Positions 7,864 to 18,356 of a stretch of DNA of 64,000 bases are shown here, piece by piece. Below the pieces are notes generated by a model. It was not told where the DNA came from, did no database searches, and worked only from the letters and a program-made list of their open reading frames with translations. The first letter of the stretch is position 1. Each line of letters opens with the position of its first letter. The DNA is from Sulfurospirillum sp. UBA4058. Its GTDB lineage: Bacteria; Campylobacterota; Campylobacteria; Campylobacterales; Sulfurospirillaceae. The translations under genes and the position numbers were made by a program. The stretch is taken from NCBI GenBank assembly GCA_002382085.1, contig DFZK01000014.1, forward strand, positions 1 through 64,000, given 5' to 3'.

Positions 7864-8756
7864 CAAAATCCTTTAATCGTATATTTTTTAAGGGTATTTT
7901 CTATTTTTTTCATATTTTCAAGACTCGGAGCGCATAAAGGCAAGCGATATTCCAAGGTTTCAAGAAGTCCTGCAATATACATCGCCGCTTTAATCGGAAT
8001 CGGATTGCTCTCGCAAAACAAAATTTTATTGATCTCGTAAAGCGAATCGTTAATGGCTTTAGCACCGTGAAAATCGCCTTTAAGTGCTAGATGCGTCAAC
8101 TCTGCGGTTTGATCGGGTAAGATATTGGACGTCACCGAAATCACGCCCGAACCGCCGTTGGAAAGAATAGGGTAATTAATCGCGTCTTCACCGCTAAAAA
8201 CGGCAAGTTTAGGCTGATGTGCCAGTAAATCGACGCAACGATCGATCGAACCGGTTGCTTCTTTAACGCCGAAGATATTCGGACATGCCTCAAAAAGCCT
8301 AAAAATCGTATCGGGTAATAAATCGCATCCCGTACGACCGGGGACATTGTACAGAAGTACTGGAATATCCACCGAACCGGCGATGGCTTTGTAGTGTTGA
8401 AAAAGACCTTCTTGGGTCGGTTTATTATAATAAGGCGTTACGGATAAAATACCGTGAGCACCGTGTGCTTGAGCAAATTTTGCCAAACCGATCGCTTCAT
8501 GCGTTGCATTGCTTCCGGCACCCGCCAAGACTTTGACGTCGCTTTTCGAACAAACCTCTACGGCTATTTCGATACAGCGACGATGTTCTTCATGATCAAG
8601 CGTCGCGCTCTCTCCCGTCGTTCCGACGGGTACGACGACGTCGATACCGTTTTTAATTTGTCTTTCTATTAATTTTGCGTAATGAACTTCATCGAGTTTT
8701 CCGTTTTTAAACGGGGTAATGAGTGCGGTCATGGCACCTTGTAAAACATGTTGCAT
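7863..8756 (-). CDS. dapA: 4-hydroxy-tetrahydrodipicolinate synthase
   Basis: A 297-residue TIM-barrel aldolase. The Schiff-base lysine is K165 (GVKEATG), the catalytic tyrosine is Y136 (YNVPGRT), and GTTGES at 45-50 supplies the substrate-binding threonines. It condenses pyruvate with aspartate semialdehyde in lysine and diaminopimelate synthesis. I use the ATG at 8756, one base after the stop of the protease gene (TAAGATG), rather than an upstream extension within that gene. Confidence 0.97.
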   Translation of the reverse strand: MQHVLQGAMTALITPFKNGKLDEVHYAKLIERQIKNGIDVVVPVGTTGESATLDHEEHRRCIEIAVEVCSKSDVKVLAGAGSNATHEAIGLAKFAQAHGAHGILSVTPYYNKPTQEGLFQHYKAIAGSVDIPVLLYNVPGRTGCDLLPDTIFRLFEACPNIFGVKEATGSIDRCVDLLAHQPKLAVFSGEDAINYPILSNGGSGVISVTSNILPDQTAELTHLALKGDFHGAKAINDSLYEINKILFCESNPIPIKAAMYIAGLLETLEYRLPLCAPSLENMKKIENTLKKYTIKGF

Positions 8757-8757
8757 C

Positions 8758-10059
8758 TTAATACTCCTTTCGTAATATAACCGTCGTTGATGTTTGCGGA
8801 ACCAAATATTTTTTGACAACGCCTATAATATCCTCTTTTTTAAGTCGGTTGATACGCTCTTCATAGGATAAAAGCGGAGCAATATCCCCTTTGGCGTAGT
8901 ATGAGCCAAAAAGCGTCGCCAATTCACTCGAACTCTCTAAATTATGGATAAAATCGGCTTTGGTATTAATCTTGATCTTTTCAACGTCTTTATCGCTAAT
9001 ATCGCCTTTTTTCAAGCTTTCGATAATTTTTAAAATCTCCGTTTCGACGTTTTCGGCCTTTACGCCCGGATTGCATACCGCTAAAAATAAAAAGACGGAA
9101 GGATCTTTTGCTTCCATTGCATAGCCGTAAATCTGGTTAACCAATTGTTTTTCGTCCACTAAAACCCGTTGCAATTTACTGCTTTTTCCGCTGCTTAAAA
9201 GTTCGCTTAAAGCCGAAAGTGCCGCTTGATCTTCGTGTTTAAAATCGGGAATCTTATAAGCGATTGCCACCATTTCGACTTCACTCTCTTTTTTGATCAT
9301 GATTCGTTTGGCTCCGTCTTGTATGGGCTCGACTTGATGGTGCGGTGCCGGAAGATCGCTATCGTTTTTAATAGCACCGAATTGTTTCTCGACTTCGCCA
9401 AAAACGTCGTTAGCGTGAATATCGCCCGCAACGACCACGATCGCGTTTGAGGGTTGATAATATTTGGAATGAAAACTGCGAATATCTTCAATCGTCCAGT
9501 TTTTAATATCGTCTTTAAATCCTATCGGCGTCCAATGATAGGGGTGATAGGTAAACGCGTTATTGAAAAGTCGAAAATAGAGATACCCGATCGGAGAGTT
9601 GTCGGTTCGCCATAAACGTTCTTCCAAAACAACGTTACGTTCCGGTTGAAACTCTTCGTCGCTCAGGCGTAAATTTTGCATCAACTCCGCGAATAATTCC
9701 AAAGATTTTGAGAGATTTTTCGAAGAACTTTTGATGTAATAGTGCGTATAATCGAACCCCGTCGACGCATTGTTAACGCCGCCGAATCCTTTGACGATTT
9801 CGTCGAACTCTCCGGCTTTAAGATTTTTCGTCGATTTGAAGTTTAAATGCTCTAGCATATGGGCGATACCGCTTTTCCCCATTATTTCATTTCCGCTACC
9901 GACGCGGTAAAAAATATCCGTCGTAATCACGTCACTTTTATTGTTCATCGGAATGACGACGACTTGAAGACCGTTGTCTAAAGTTTTTGTAAAATGTTGC
10001 GGCAACGAATTAGCCATTAATGCTCCTAAAAAAAGTAAAAATAATCCTAATGCTTTCAT
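8758..10059 (-). CDS. M16-family zinc peptidase, secreted or periplasmic
   Basis: A 433-residue protein with an N-terminal signal peptide (MKALGLFLLFLGALMANS). The inverted zinc motif HxxEH is H67-MLE-H71, with the third ligand expected in ERNVVLEER about 76 residues later. The length fits one M16A and one M16 C-terminal half. Physiological substrate unknown. The gene lies between pyrD (6-base gap) and dapA, as in Campylobacter. Confidence 0.92.
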   Translation of the reverse strand: MKALGLFLLFLGALMANSLPQHFTKTLDNGLQVVVIPMNNKSDVITTDIFYRVGSGNEIMGKSGIAHMLEHLNFKSTKNLKAGEFDEIVKGFGGVNNASTGFDYTHYYIKSSSKNLSKSLELFAELMQNLRLSDEEFQPERNVVLEERLWRTDNSPIGYLYFRLFNNAFTYHPYHWTPIGFKDDIKNWTIEDIRSFHSKYYQPSNAIVVVAGDIHANDVFGEVEKQFGAIKNDSDLPAPHHQVEPIQDGAKRIMIKKESEVEMVAIAYKIPDFKHEDQAALSALSELLSSGKSSKLQRVLVDEKQLVNQIYGYAMEAKDPSVFLFLAVCNPGVKAENVETEILKIIESLKKGDISDKDVEKIKINTKADFIHNLESSSELATLFGSYYAKGDIAPLLSYEERINRLKKEDIIGVVKKYLVPQTSTTVILRKEY

Positions 10060-10065
10060 ACGATA

Positions 10066-11127
10066 TCATCTCCTATCCGATCCTATCAATTCGCCGATAC
10101 GGCTAAATCCTTCTTGTTCCATACGAGCTAAGATGCCTAAATTGATCTCTTTATTGACGCTTGGTCCTTTAAAAATAAACGACGTGTACGTCTGAATGAG
10201 GCTTGCGCCCGCTTTAAGCCTTCGATACGCTTCTTCCGCCGAGTCGATACCGCCGACGGAAATCAACGTCGTTTTGCCGAAAAATTCTTTGGCAAGGGCC
10301 TCAAACAAGGTAAAACTTTTTTGCGTCAAGACTTTACCGCTGATGCCGCCGAAATCTTTGGCATTTTTGAGTAAGCTATAATCGATCGTCGTATTGGTCG
10401 CCACGATACCTGCCGCACCGTTTTCAAGTGCACACGCACACAAATCGATCGCATCTTTTGCGGTCAAATCCGGCGCGATTTTGAGTAAAACGGGTTTGCT
10501 CGTCAATGATTTTGCCATGACGAATAGATCTTTGATAAAAGCTTCATTTTGTAAGTCGCGCAAACCCGGAGTATTGGGCGAGGAGATATTGATGACCAAA
10601 TAATCGCTCAAACGATCCAACCGACGAATCAATTGCTCGTAATCTTTGAGCGCGTCCTCGCTCGGCGTTATTTTGTTTTTACCGATATTGGCACCCAAAG
10701 GCGTCGCAAAAGGGTAGAGCGATTCTAAACGTTTGGCGATCACGTCCATGCCTTCGTTATTAAAGCCCATTGCATTTTGAATCGACTCTTCTTCGACAAA
10801 ACGGAAGAGTCTGGGTTTAGCATTACCGCTTTGGGGTTTAGGAGTGATCGTACCGTATTCGATATAGCCGAATCCAAGAGCCGTCAGCATTTTAATCATC
10901 GTCGCGTTTTTATCAAATCCGGCACCCAACCCCAAAGGGTTTAAAAACGTACAACCGAATAGATTTTGTTCCAACCGTTTATCGTGAACAAAAAAGCGTT
11001 CCGCCAAAAGGGGAAGAATAAAAGGAGCGTATTTGGCTCCGTTTTTAAAGAAAAATTCTGCAATATGATGCGCATTTTCGGGAGAAAAATTGAACATAAG
11101 TTTTTTCATCGTCGCATAATCAAACAT
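10066..11127 (-). CDS. pyrD: Dihydroorotate dehydrogenase, quinone-linked (class 2)
   Basis: A 353-residue flavoprotein. NAMGFNN, NISSPNTPGLR (with the class-2 catalytic serine) and SVGGIDSAEEAYRRLKAGA (FMN phosphate binding) are present, and the N-terminal helical extension typical of membrane-associated class 2 enzymes is seen. It oxidises dihydroorotate with quinone as acceptor. The ATG at 11127 has an AAGGA sequence about 8 bases upstream; an in-frame upstream start would overlap that ribosome-binding site, so the shorter form is preferred. Confidence 0.96.
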   Translation of the reverse strand: MFDYATMKKLMFNFSPENAHHIAEFFFKNGAKYAPFILPLLAERFFVHDKRLEQNLFGCTFLNPLGLGAGFDKNATMIKMLTALGFGYIEYGTITPKPQSGNAKPRLFRFVEEESIQNAMGFNNEGMDVIAKRLESLYPFATPLGANIGKNKITPSEDALKDYEQLIRRLDRLSDYLVINISSPNTPGLRDLQNEAFIKDLFVMAKSLTSKPVLLKIAPDLTAKDAIDLCACALENGAAGIVATNTTIDYSLLKNAKDFGGISGKVLTQKSFTLFEALAKEFFGKTTLISVGGIDSAEEAYRRLKAGASLIQTYTSFIFKGPSVNKEINLGILARMEQEGFSRIGELIGSDRR

Positions 11128-11200
11128 CTTTCGTTTCCTTGGCATATAAGTACGCGATTATACCCCATTGAATATAAAAGATGGTTGATTTAAGGCGCGT

Positions 11201-12916
11201 TTAATACTGTAAACTTTTGAGTTGTCCATACTCGACGGAACTGTTTTGAAGCTCTTCGTCGCTGCCTAACGCAACAATGCGTCCTTGCTTTAAAAAAGCG
11301 ATTTTATCGGCTTTTTTAATCGTCGAGAGGCGATGGGCGATCACAAACGTAATTTTATCTTTGACGAGATTTTCGATGGCTTCGGTTATTTTTTGTTCGC
11401 TATGCGAATCCAACGCCGAAGTTGCCTCGTCTAAAATTAAGATTTGAGGATTTTTGTAAATAGCTCTGGCAATGGCGATACGTTGTCTCTGCCCGCCTGA
11501 GAGATTCGTACCGAATTCGTCCAAATGGGTATAGATACCGTGTTCAAGGTCTTGGATAAATTCATAGGCATTGGCTTTTTTCAAAGCATCGATGACACGC
11601 TCTTCTTCAACAGGCTTTCCGTAGGCAACGTTTGCCGCGATGGTGTCGTGAAAGATATAGACCCGTTGCGTTACCATTCCGATTTTTTCGCGTAAAGCAT
11701 GGATATCAAACGTAGAAAGCGAGCGGTCGTTAAGCAAAATATCGCCGCTTGAAGGGGCATAAAAACGCATCAAAAGGTTCATTAACGAGCTTTTCCCGCC
11801 TCCGCTGTTGCCGATCAGTGCAACCATCTCTCCGGATTTGGCCTCCAAATCGACGCCTTTGAGTGCTTCTTGATTGCCGTACGTTAAAAAGACGTTTTCA
11901 AACCGAATCGTTTCGATTGTCTCGGGTAGTGCCGAAGTGCCGTTTTGAACACTCGGTTCTAAGTCCAATAAAAAGAAAATACGCTCGCTGGCAACGATGG
12001 CGTCTTGCATTTTATTGTAAAGTCCCGATATTTTTTTGATCGGCGTATAGAGCATAAAAAGTGCCGCTAAGAACGAAAAGAAAGCTCCTACGCTCATAGC
12101 TCCTTGAATGACTTCGTTACCGCCGACGATAATAACGACCGCTACGCCGATAGAACCTAAAATTTCCATCACGGGGCTCACAAGCTCGTTGACTTTCGTT
12201 GCCTTCATCGTAAGTTTAAAGTAGCGTTCGTTTTCGTTTTTAAATAAGGTATGTTCGTATGCTTGGGCATTGTTTGCTTGAATAATTTCGATATTGTTGA
12301 AAATCTCACTCAATTTTGCCGTAATGTCGGAAACTTTTTCTTGCGACTGCCGTGAAACTTTTTTCATTTTTTTGGAAAGGCGACTGAGCGGATAAATCGC
12401 TAGGGGCATAATGACCAAGGCATAAAACGCCAGTTCCGAATTTTGATAAATCACGACGCCGATTAGCCCTAAGATCGTAAACGACTCTTTTAAAAGTTCC
12501 GGGATAAGATTGGAAACGACGGTTCGTACGCGTTCGACGTCGTTCGTATTACGACTAATCAGCTCACCCGTTCGGTATTCGTGAAAAAACGACAAGTCCA
12601 ATCGTAAAAGATTTTGAAGCATCAAATCGCGAAATCTTCGAATCAAATCTTGTCCGATATAGGCGGTATAATAAGCTTGCATATACCTGCCCGCTTCTTT
12701 CAATCCGTAAACGAGGATGATGACGTAAGGCAAGCGCGCCAACATTTCGTGGTCTTTAGCGATAAAAATTTTATCCAGCAAAGGTTGCACGAGATAAGCC
12801 GAAAAGGCGGTTCCGCCGCTTGAAAGGATCATTCCGATCACGACTAAAACAAAATAGGGGATATAATCTTTAAAAAAAGGTTGAAACCGTTTAAAAATAA
12901 CTTTCATACCGCCCAT
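11201..12916 (-). CDS. msbA: MsbA-type ABC transporter (lipid A/lipid flippase-like)
   Basis: A 571-residue fused ABC half-transporter. Six membrane helices fill residues 15-310. The ATPase has Walker A GNSGGGKSS, signature LSGGQRQR and Walker B ILILDEATSALD. The domain order and gene position next to cysS and pyrD match Campylobacter msbA-like genes. It probably flips lipid A-core across the inner membrane. The ATG at 12916 overlaps the cysS stop as TAATG; ATG 12907 is a possible alternative. Confidence 0.85.
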   Translation of the reverse strand: MGGMKVIFKRFQPFFKDYIPYFVLVVIGMILSSGGTAFSAYLVQPLLDKIFIAKDHEMLARLPYVIILVYGLKEAGRYMQAYYTAYIGQDLIRRFRDLMLQNLLRLDLSFFHEYRTGELISRNTNDVERVRTVVSNLIPELLKESFTILGLIGVVIYQNSELAFYALVIMPLAIYPLSRLSKKMKKVSRQSQEKVSDITAKLSEIFNNIEIIQANNAQAYEHTLFKNENERYFKLTMKATKVNELVSPVMEILGSIGVAVVIIVGGNEVIQGAMSVGAFFSFLAALFMLYTPIKKISGLYNKMQDAIVASERIFFLLDLEPSVQNGTSALPETIETIRFENVFLTYGNQEALKGVDLEAKSGEMVALIGNSGGGKSSLMNLLMRFYAPSSGDILLNDRSLSTFDIHALREKIGMVTQRVYIFHDTIAANVAYGKPVEEERVIDALKKANAYEFIQDLEHGIYTHLDEFGTNLSGGQRQRIAIARAIYKNPQILILDEATSALDSHSEQKITEAIENLVKDKITFVIAHRLSTIKKADKIAFLKQGRIVALGSDEELQNSSVEYGQLKSLQY

Positions 12917-14325
12917 TAAAGCACCTTCTCCCATTGCGTTCCGTTTGGCGTATCCATCAGCTGAATTTGTTTGGATTCCAAAAGCGTGCGAATTTCATCG
13001 GCTTTGGCAAAATCTTTGGCTTTTTTAGCAAGCGCACGCTCTTCGATCAAGGCTTCGATATGCGTTTTTTCGGCATCGTCGACGCCGAGTTGAAAGTACA
13101 TGTAAGGATTGTAAAGACCTATGCCCAAAAGCGATTCTATCCAAGAAAGATTCGCGCATGCCTGACGTTTGAGTGCTTTGTCTTTCGGGCTTTGATCGAT
13201 TTGATCGTTAAAACGCGAAATCGTTTCGTCCAAAATCGCTAAGGCTTTTGAGATATTGAGATCGTCGCACAACGCCTCAAGCATCTGCTCGCGAAAAAGA
13301 GGCTCGACGGGCGTTTTTTCTTCCGTCGCCGTATCAAAAACGCGTTTTTTCAAGCGATACACTTTATCCAAACGTTTTTTACTCATCAAGAGATCTTCTT
13401 CGGAAAAATTGAAATTGGCACGATAATGCGTCGATAAAAGATAAAAACGAAGCACTTCGCCGTCGTAGTGTTTTAAGGCATCTTTGAGGAAAAAGCTATT
13501 TCCGAGCGATTTACTCATTTTTTCGCCGTTGATGGTAACAAAACCGTTATGCATCCAGTATTTTGCCAACTCCTGATCGCTTTTGCATCGGGTTTGCGCC
13601 GCTTCGTTTTCATGGTGAGGGAAAAGTAAGTCGGCTCCGCCGGCGTGAATATCGATCTGATAAGCACTGTCACTATAGGCCAAATGTTTCTCGATCATCG
13701 CCGAACATTCGATATGCCATCCGGGACGTCCCGCGCCGAAAGGGGCAGGGTAGCTCGGCTCGTTTGCTTTGGAAAATTTCCATAAAGCAAAATCCTTAGC
13801 GTCTTTTTTCTCTTCTTTCGTTTCGACCCTCGCCAGAGCAGTCTCTTCTTCCATGCTGCGATGGCTAAGGCAGAGGTATTTTGCATCTTTAGACGTATCG
13901 AAATAGACGCCGTCGCTCGTACCGTACGCAACGCCTTTGGCAAGCATCGTTTCGATAAACGCAATGATCTCGTGAATCGTTTGAGTCGCTTTAGGCTCGA
14001 TGTCGGCATCATTGACATGTAAGGCGCGCATCTCGTCTTTGTAACGCTCGATATAAAATGCCGTGATCTCTTCTAACGATTGCGCACTTTGGTGCATTTT
14101 GGCAATAATCTTATCGTCGATGTCGGTAAAATTTTTGACGAAACAGACTTTATATCCCGATGCGATTAAGACGCGACGCAACAAATCAAACGCAACCGCG
14201 CTTCTGGCATGCCCTAAATGAGCATCGTCGTAAACGGTCGGACCGCAAACGTATATTTTCGCTTCGCCTTGACGTATCGATTCGAAAAGAACTTTCTTTT
14301 TTTGAGCCGAATCAAAAATGTACAT
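12916..14325 (-). CDS. cysS: Cysteinyl-tRNA synthetase
   Basis: A 469-residue class I synthetase with the HIGH-like motif HLGH, the KMSKS motif and the zinc cysteine in VCGPTVYD. It charges tRNA-Cys. The start ATG lies inside a TACATGTAAG element, and the gene overlaps the murJ end by 14 bases. Full length for the family. Confidence 0.98.
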   Translation of the reverse strand: MYIFDSAQKKKVLFESIRQGEAKIYVCGPTVYDDAHLGHARSAVAFDLLRRVLIASGYKVCFVKNFTDIDDKIIAKMHQSAQSLEEITAFYIERYKDEMRALHVNDADIEPKATQTIHEIIAFIETMLAKGVAYGTSDGVYFDTSKDAKYLCLSHRSMEEETALARVETKEEKKDAKDFALWKFSKANEPSYPAPFGAGRPGWHIECSAMIEKHLAYSDSAYQIDIHAGGADLLFPHHENEAAQTRCKSDQELAKYWMHNGFVTINGEKMSKSLGNSFFLKDALKHYDGEVLRFYLLSTHYRANFNFSEEDLLMSKKRLDKVYRLKKRVFDTATEEKTPVEPLFREQMLEALCDDLNISKALAILDETISRFNDQIDQSPKDKALKRQACANLSWIESLLGIGLYNPYMYFQLGVDDAEKTHIEALIEERALAKKAKDFAKADEIRTLLESKQIQLMDTPNGTQWEKVL

Positions 14326-15721
14326 GTAAGAATTCCTTGAAAAAATAGAGTAATACCGCTTCCGCGACGAGAACGAACGCTAAAATGAGTAATTTTTTAT
14401 CAAACAGTATAGCAAAAAAGGCTTGAGTACCGAACGAGCGAATCGTCAAGCTCAAAAGAACGCACGCCGATAACGATCCCGCCAACGCAAGTCCCGCCGC
14501 GCCCATCGGTTGGATCAAAGCGAACGAAAAGAGCAAGTTAGCGCCTAGCGCGTACATAGCGATAATCGCCGCCTCTTTTTGTCGCATTTGCGCATAAAGC
14601 CATAACGAAAAGAGTTTGGAGAGTCCAAAAGGGATCAATCCTAACATGTACATTGCCAAAACCCATGCGGTTATTTGCGCATCGTGGCTTGAAAACGAGC
14701 CTCGTTCAAACAAAAGCCAAACGATTTCCCGACTTAACATGTAACCGCCGAGCGTCGACGTCGTCAGTAAAAAAGCTAAAATCCAAAATCCCTGCGAGAG
14801 TAACCGCGTGGCTTCGGTTTCATCGTTTGCTTTGAGCAGACGCGTCATTTTCGGAAAAATTCCCGTCGTCAAGGCGATCGCGAAGAGGGCTAAAGGCAAT
14901 TGAAAAATACGGTTACCGTAATAAAGATAACTAATGCTTCCCGTGACTAAAAAACTTGCTAAAGTCGTATCGACGAAAGAGACGATTTGCGGCGTCGAGT
15001 TGCCGACGATTGAATGCATAAACGAGCGGTTAAAACTTTTTTGCGTTTCTTGAAGTGTCGCATCGTTTCGTTTTCGATGCGCAAAACCGGCACGAAAGAG
15101 TTTACAAAGGTTCTCTTTTTTGAGTGCAATGACGTGCGCTAAAACTTGTAAAACTCCGCCGAGTAAAACTCCGTAACTTAGCGCGTATACGATGGTTTTA
15201 CGGTCCCAATTTTGAAACAATAGTAACGCGACAATCATTCCGATATTGAGCAATGCCGTCGAAAATGCCGTTACGGCAAAACGATGTTTGTATTGCAATA
15301 GCGATCCTAACAGCGTAACGATAAAAATGAGCGGGAGGTAATAAAAATTGATCGCGACGAATGGAGCGGACAAGGCAACCGTCTCTTCGTCAAAACCGAA
15401 GGCAATCACTTTGGCGAAAAATTCGCTAAAGAGTGTTACGAAAAGGGAAAAGACGATCAAAAAAAGTAAAAAACGCACGAAGATACGATACGTAAAAAGC
15501 GATTTATGCGTCGTTTTGATAAAGACGGGAATAAAACTTTGCGTAAACGCGCCTTCGGCAAAAATCCGTCTGAAAAGATTGGGGAATTTGAAGGCAACAA
15601 AGAAAATATCGCTGTAAATATTGGCTCCTAAAATAGAAGCACTTAACATGTCGCGGATGAATCCGAAAATTCTCGAAACCAATGTTCCGATACTGTTGGT
15701 AAAAAATGATTTAATAAGCAT
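14312..15721 (-). CDS. murJ: Lipid II flippase MurJ (MATE-like)
   Basis: A 469-residue polytopic membrane protein with about 13-14 hydrophobic helices. The N-terminal NSIGTLVSRIFGFIRDML stretch and later RRIFAEGAFTQSFIPVF are the MurJ/MviN signatures. It moves lipid II to the periplasmic face for peptidoglycan synthesis. It is the first gene of the long minus-strand run and is divergent from the FapA-like gene. Confidence 0.96.
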   Translation of the reverse strand: MLIKSFFTNSIGTLVSRIFGFIRDMLSASILGANIYSDIFFVAFKFPNLFRRIFAEGAFTQSFIPVFIKTTHKSLFTYRIFVRFLLFLIVFSLFVTLFSEFFAKVIAFGFDEETVALSAPFVAINFYYLPLIFIVTLLGSLLQYKHRFAVTAFSTALLNIGMIVALLLFQNWDRKTIVYALSYGVLLGGVLQVLAHVIALKKENLCKLFRAGFAHRKRNDATLQETQKSFNRSFMHSIVGNSTPQIVSFVDTTLASFLVTGSISYLYYGNRIFQLPLALFAIALTTGIFPKMTRLLKANDETEATRLLSQGFWILAFLLTTSTLGGYMLSREIVWLLFERGSFSSHDAQITAWVLAMYMLGLIPFGLSKLFSLWLYAQMRQKEAAIIAMYALGANLLFSFALIQPMGAAGLALAGSLSACVLLSLTIRSFGTQAFFAILFDKKLLILAFVLVAEAVLLYFFKEFLHVHF

Positions 15722-15859
15722 TTCGAATTTTATCCAAAAATCGTTTAAACAAATTTTTTATCTATTTTTTGCTAAGATACCCTTATATTTATTTTTGAAT
15801 GTGCCGATATTTAGGCTAGAACAAGCCTTTTTGTTTATTAGAATTATGAGGAAAATACT

Positions 15860-17788
15860 TTGGGACTGTTTGATAAAATTAAAGGAGTAAGCTCAAGCGA
15901 GACGGCTTTAAACGAAAGCCAAACGTCTGAGTTTAAATCCATCATCATCGATACGACCAATGTTCACAAAGAACTGAAAAATATTGCGCTAGCCCAGCAT
16001 GTCAAGTCGACGGAGTTGGGATTTAAGTTACTCAAAGTAACAACGTTTTTCAGCGACGAAAAAAGCGAAAATAACGAAGTGACCGAAGAGCTGATGAAGC
16101 TTTTTTTAGACGATACGTTTTTGCTCAATCCTAACCTCAAAATTTCACAATACTATCGCGTCGAAATCTATAAAATCGACCCGACGCAAGAGACGATCGA
16201 ACTTCCCGAAATCACGTTAAGCGGCAATAAAAATTTGACGAAAATTATCGCCAAAGTCTCTCAAAGCCATCACGTCACCTATAGTTCGAAACTCGAAGAG
16301 ATGATACTCCACGATATTCAAACCAAAAAAATCAAAGCGGGTATTTTGGTCGGCATTCGCGATCAAAATATGTACAAAGAGGTCAAAAAACTCGTAGCGA
16401 ATATTCGCGTGAACGGATTTTTAGATCAAGACGTTTCGTTCGTCGTTTGCCAAGGCGTCGACGAAATCCCGTGCATTAACGACGATTTGATTTTTCACTA
16501 TAAAAAAAAGATGAATGCGAAAACATCCGACGGTAAGGTCGATTATTCTAAACGCGGATACGTTTTGGCCGTTGAAAAAGACGAATGCATCATCGAATAC
16601 GTCAAACCTCAGCCCGGAACACCCGGCCGCAATTGTCGAGGTGCTTTTTTGCCCGTCAAAGAACCGAGAAGAAGCAACGATACCGCCGTCGTCGTCTCGG
16701 CAAATATTACGAAAAAAGAGAATGAAACCGGCATTAAATACATCGCAAATCGCGGCGGATACGTTAATTTTGACAAAGGTAGCTACGACATTCAAGACCA
16801 GATGGAAATTAACGAAATCAGCTTTCGTTCTACCGGATCGATCGATACGAACCTCAATTCAAATATCAAGATAAACATCAAAGAAAAAGATATTTTAAAA
16901 GACGCCATCGGTGCGGGTATGAGCGTTGAAACTTCCGAAGTCCACGTTCAAGGTAACATCGGAAGCGGAGCCAAGATTAAAGCCAAGCTTGCCGAAATCG
17001 GCGGACAAACGCATCAAAGTGCCCTAATCGAAGCCGATAAAATCATCATTGCGGTACATCGAGGCGAAGCCAACGGACAAGACGTCCAGATCGATCGTTT
17101 AGAAGGCGGCAAAGTCATCGCCGATACCGTACATGTCAAACAGATGATCGGCGGCGAAATTAATGCTAAGATCGTTAAAATCGAAAATCTCATTTCCAAC
17201 GGGAAAATTACGGCTTCGGAAGTGATTGAAATTCAAGAGCTCAAAGGCAATAATAACAAACTGATTATCGATCCAAGCGTGACCAAAGAGTTTAATGAAA
17301 TGATCGCTTCGATCAATCGTAAAATCGAAAAGCTTGAAGAAGAACTCAAAGCCTATCCAAGACAACTCAGTGCAAAAAAAGAGTACATCGATAAAAACAA
17401 GCCGATGGCGGAAATGGTCAAAGAGAAAATTCTAGAGTTAAAACGAAACGGCGTCGAACCTCCCGTGACGCTTTTTGCTAAAATTAAAGATTTTCAAGAA
17501 AAAGTGTTGGACTACAATACGGTTTTACAAACCTTTAAAGACAAGAAAGAAGAGCTTCAAGAGTTTCGTGAAGATCTCAATAAAGTACAAAACAAAGTTT
17601 TTTCGGCTAAAATTATCAATCATTCCGCATGGAAAGAGTTTAACGAAGTGAGATTCAAACTGATTTCACCGCCTAAAGACGTGACGTATAACCCGAAAGA
17701 GCATGAAGTTTCACGCGAAATTACGCTCAAAGACTTAGGCAACGGTGAGCAAAAAATTATACGTTCAAGCGAGTATAGCAGCAAATGA
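15860..17788 (+). CDS. FapA/DUF342-family protein
   Basis: A 642-residue cytoplasmic protein. A charged N-terminal region precedes the DUF342 (flagellar assembly protein A) domain at about 230-470, which has the beta-helix-like repeats seen as RSTGSIDTNLNSN and VQGNIGSGAKI. A long coiled coil spans about 475-600. The start is a TTG at 15860, set by a GAGGAA sequence 7 bases upstream; no ATG sits at a suitable place. Its role is unclear: FapA in Vibrio is linked to flagellar or polar function. The end overlaps ruvA by ATGA. Confidence 0.85.
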   Translation: MGLFDKIKGVSSSETALNESQTSEFKSIIIDTTNVHKELKNIALAQHVKSTELGFKLLKVTTFFSDEKSENNEVTEELMKLFLDDTFLLNPNLKISQYYRVEIYKIDPTQETIELPEITLSGNKNLTKIIAKVSQSHHVTYSSKLEEMILHDIQTKKIKAGILVGIRDQNMYKEVKKLVANIRVNGFLDQDVSFVVCQGVDEIPCINDDLIFHYKKKMNAKTSDGKVDYSKRGYVLAVEKDECIIEYVKPQPGTPGRNCRGAFLPVKEPRRSNDTAVVVSANITKKENETGIKYIANRGGYVNFDKGSYDIQDQMEINEISFRSTGSIDTNLNSNIKINIKEKDILKDAIGAGMSVETSEVHVQGNIGSGAKIKAKLAEIGGQTHQSALIEADKIIIAVHRGEANGQDVQIDRLEGGKVIADTVHVKQMIGGEINAKIVKIENLISNGKITASEVIEIQELKGNNNKLIIDPSVTKEFNEMIASINRKIEKLEEELKAYPRQLSAKKEYIDKNKPMAEMVKEKILELKRNGVEPPVTLFAKIKDFQEKVLDYNTVLQTFKDKKEELQEFREDLNKVQNKVFSAKIINHSAWKEFNEVRFKLISPPKDVTYNPKEHEVSREITLKDLGNGEQKIIRSSEYSSK

Positions 17789-18342
17789 TTGTAGGCATTG
17801 AAGGCAAAATCGTCAAAAAAGAGATCACCGCACTGCACCTTAAAATCGCTTCGGGCATCACGTATAAAGTCTTTATTTCGCTGTTTAGCCTCGGCAAAAT
17901 TACCTCTGACGCGATCAGCTTACATGTAACACAAATTATTCGCGAAGATCAACATAGCCTGTACGGTTTCGTCGACGAAAACGAAAAAAAAGTTTTCGAC
18001 ACCTTAATCAAGTTGAACGGCATCGGACCTTCAACCGCACTTGCGGTCTGTTCGACGCTGAGTCCCGACGATTTTGCACAAGCGTTATTAAGCCAAAACG
18101 TTCATGCCTTTCAAAAAGTTCCCGGTATCGGACCCAAAAGCGCAAAACGTATTTTAGTCGAATTAAGCGACTTCTCGCTTCACTTATCCGATGAAGAAAG
18201 TAGCGGCGGCAGTATGCTGGAAGCGACTATGGCTTTGGAAAGTTTAGGCTTTAAAAAAGACGCGATCAAAAAAGCCTTAGGTTCTCTTCAAGGCGGCGAT
18301 ACGCAAACACTTATCAAAGAAGCTTTACGCAAGCTTAGTTAA
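17785..18342 (+). CDS. ruvA: Holliday junction DNA helicase subunit RuvA
   Basis: A 185-residue protein. An OB-fold N-terminus (MIVGIEGKI) is followed by two helix-hairpin-helix motifs (LNGIGPSTA and VPGIGPKSAKR) and a small C-terminal helical domain. It binds Holliday junctions and loads RuvB. It is translationally coupled to the FapA-like gene by a 4-base overlap. Confidence 0.97.
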   Translation: MIVGIEGKIVKKEITALHLKIASGITYKVFISLFSLGKITSDAISLHVTQIIREDQHSLYGFVDENEKKVFDTLIKLNGIGPSTALAVCSTLSPDDFAQALLSQNVHAFQKVPGIGPKSAKRILVELSDFSLHLSDEESSGGSMLEATMALESLGFKKDAIKKALGSLQGGDTQTLIKEALRKLS

Positions 18343-18356
18343 AAGAAGGATACTTT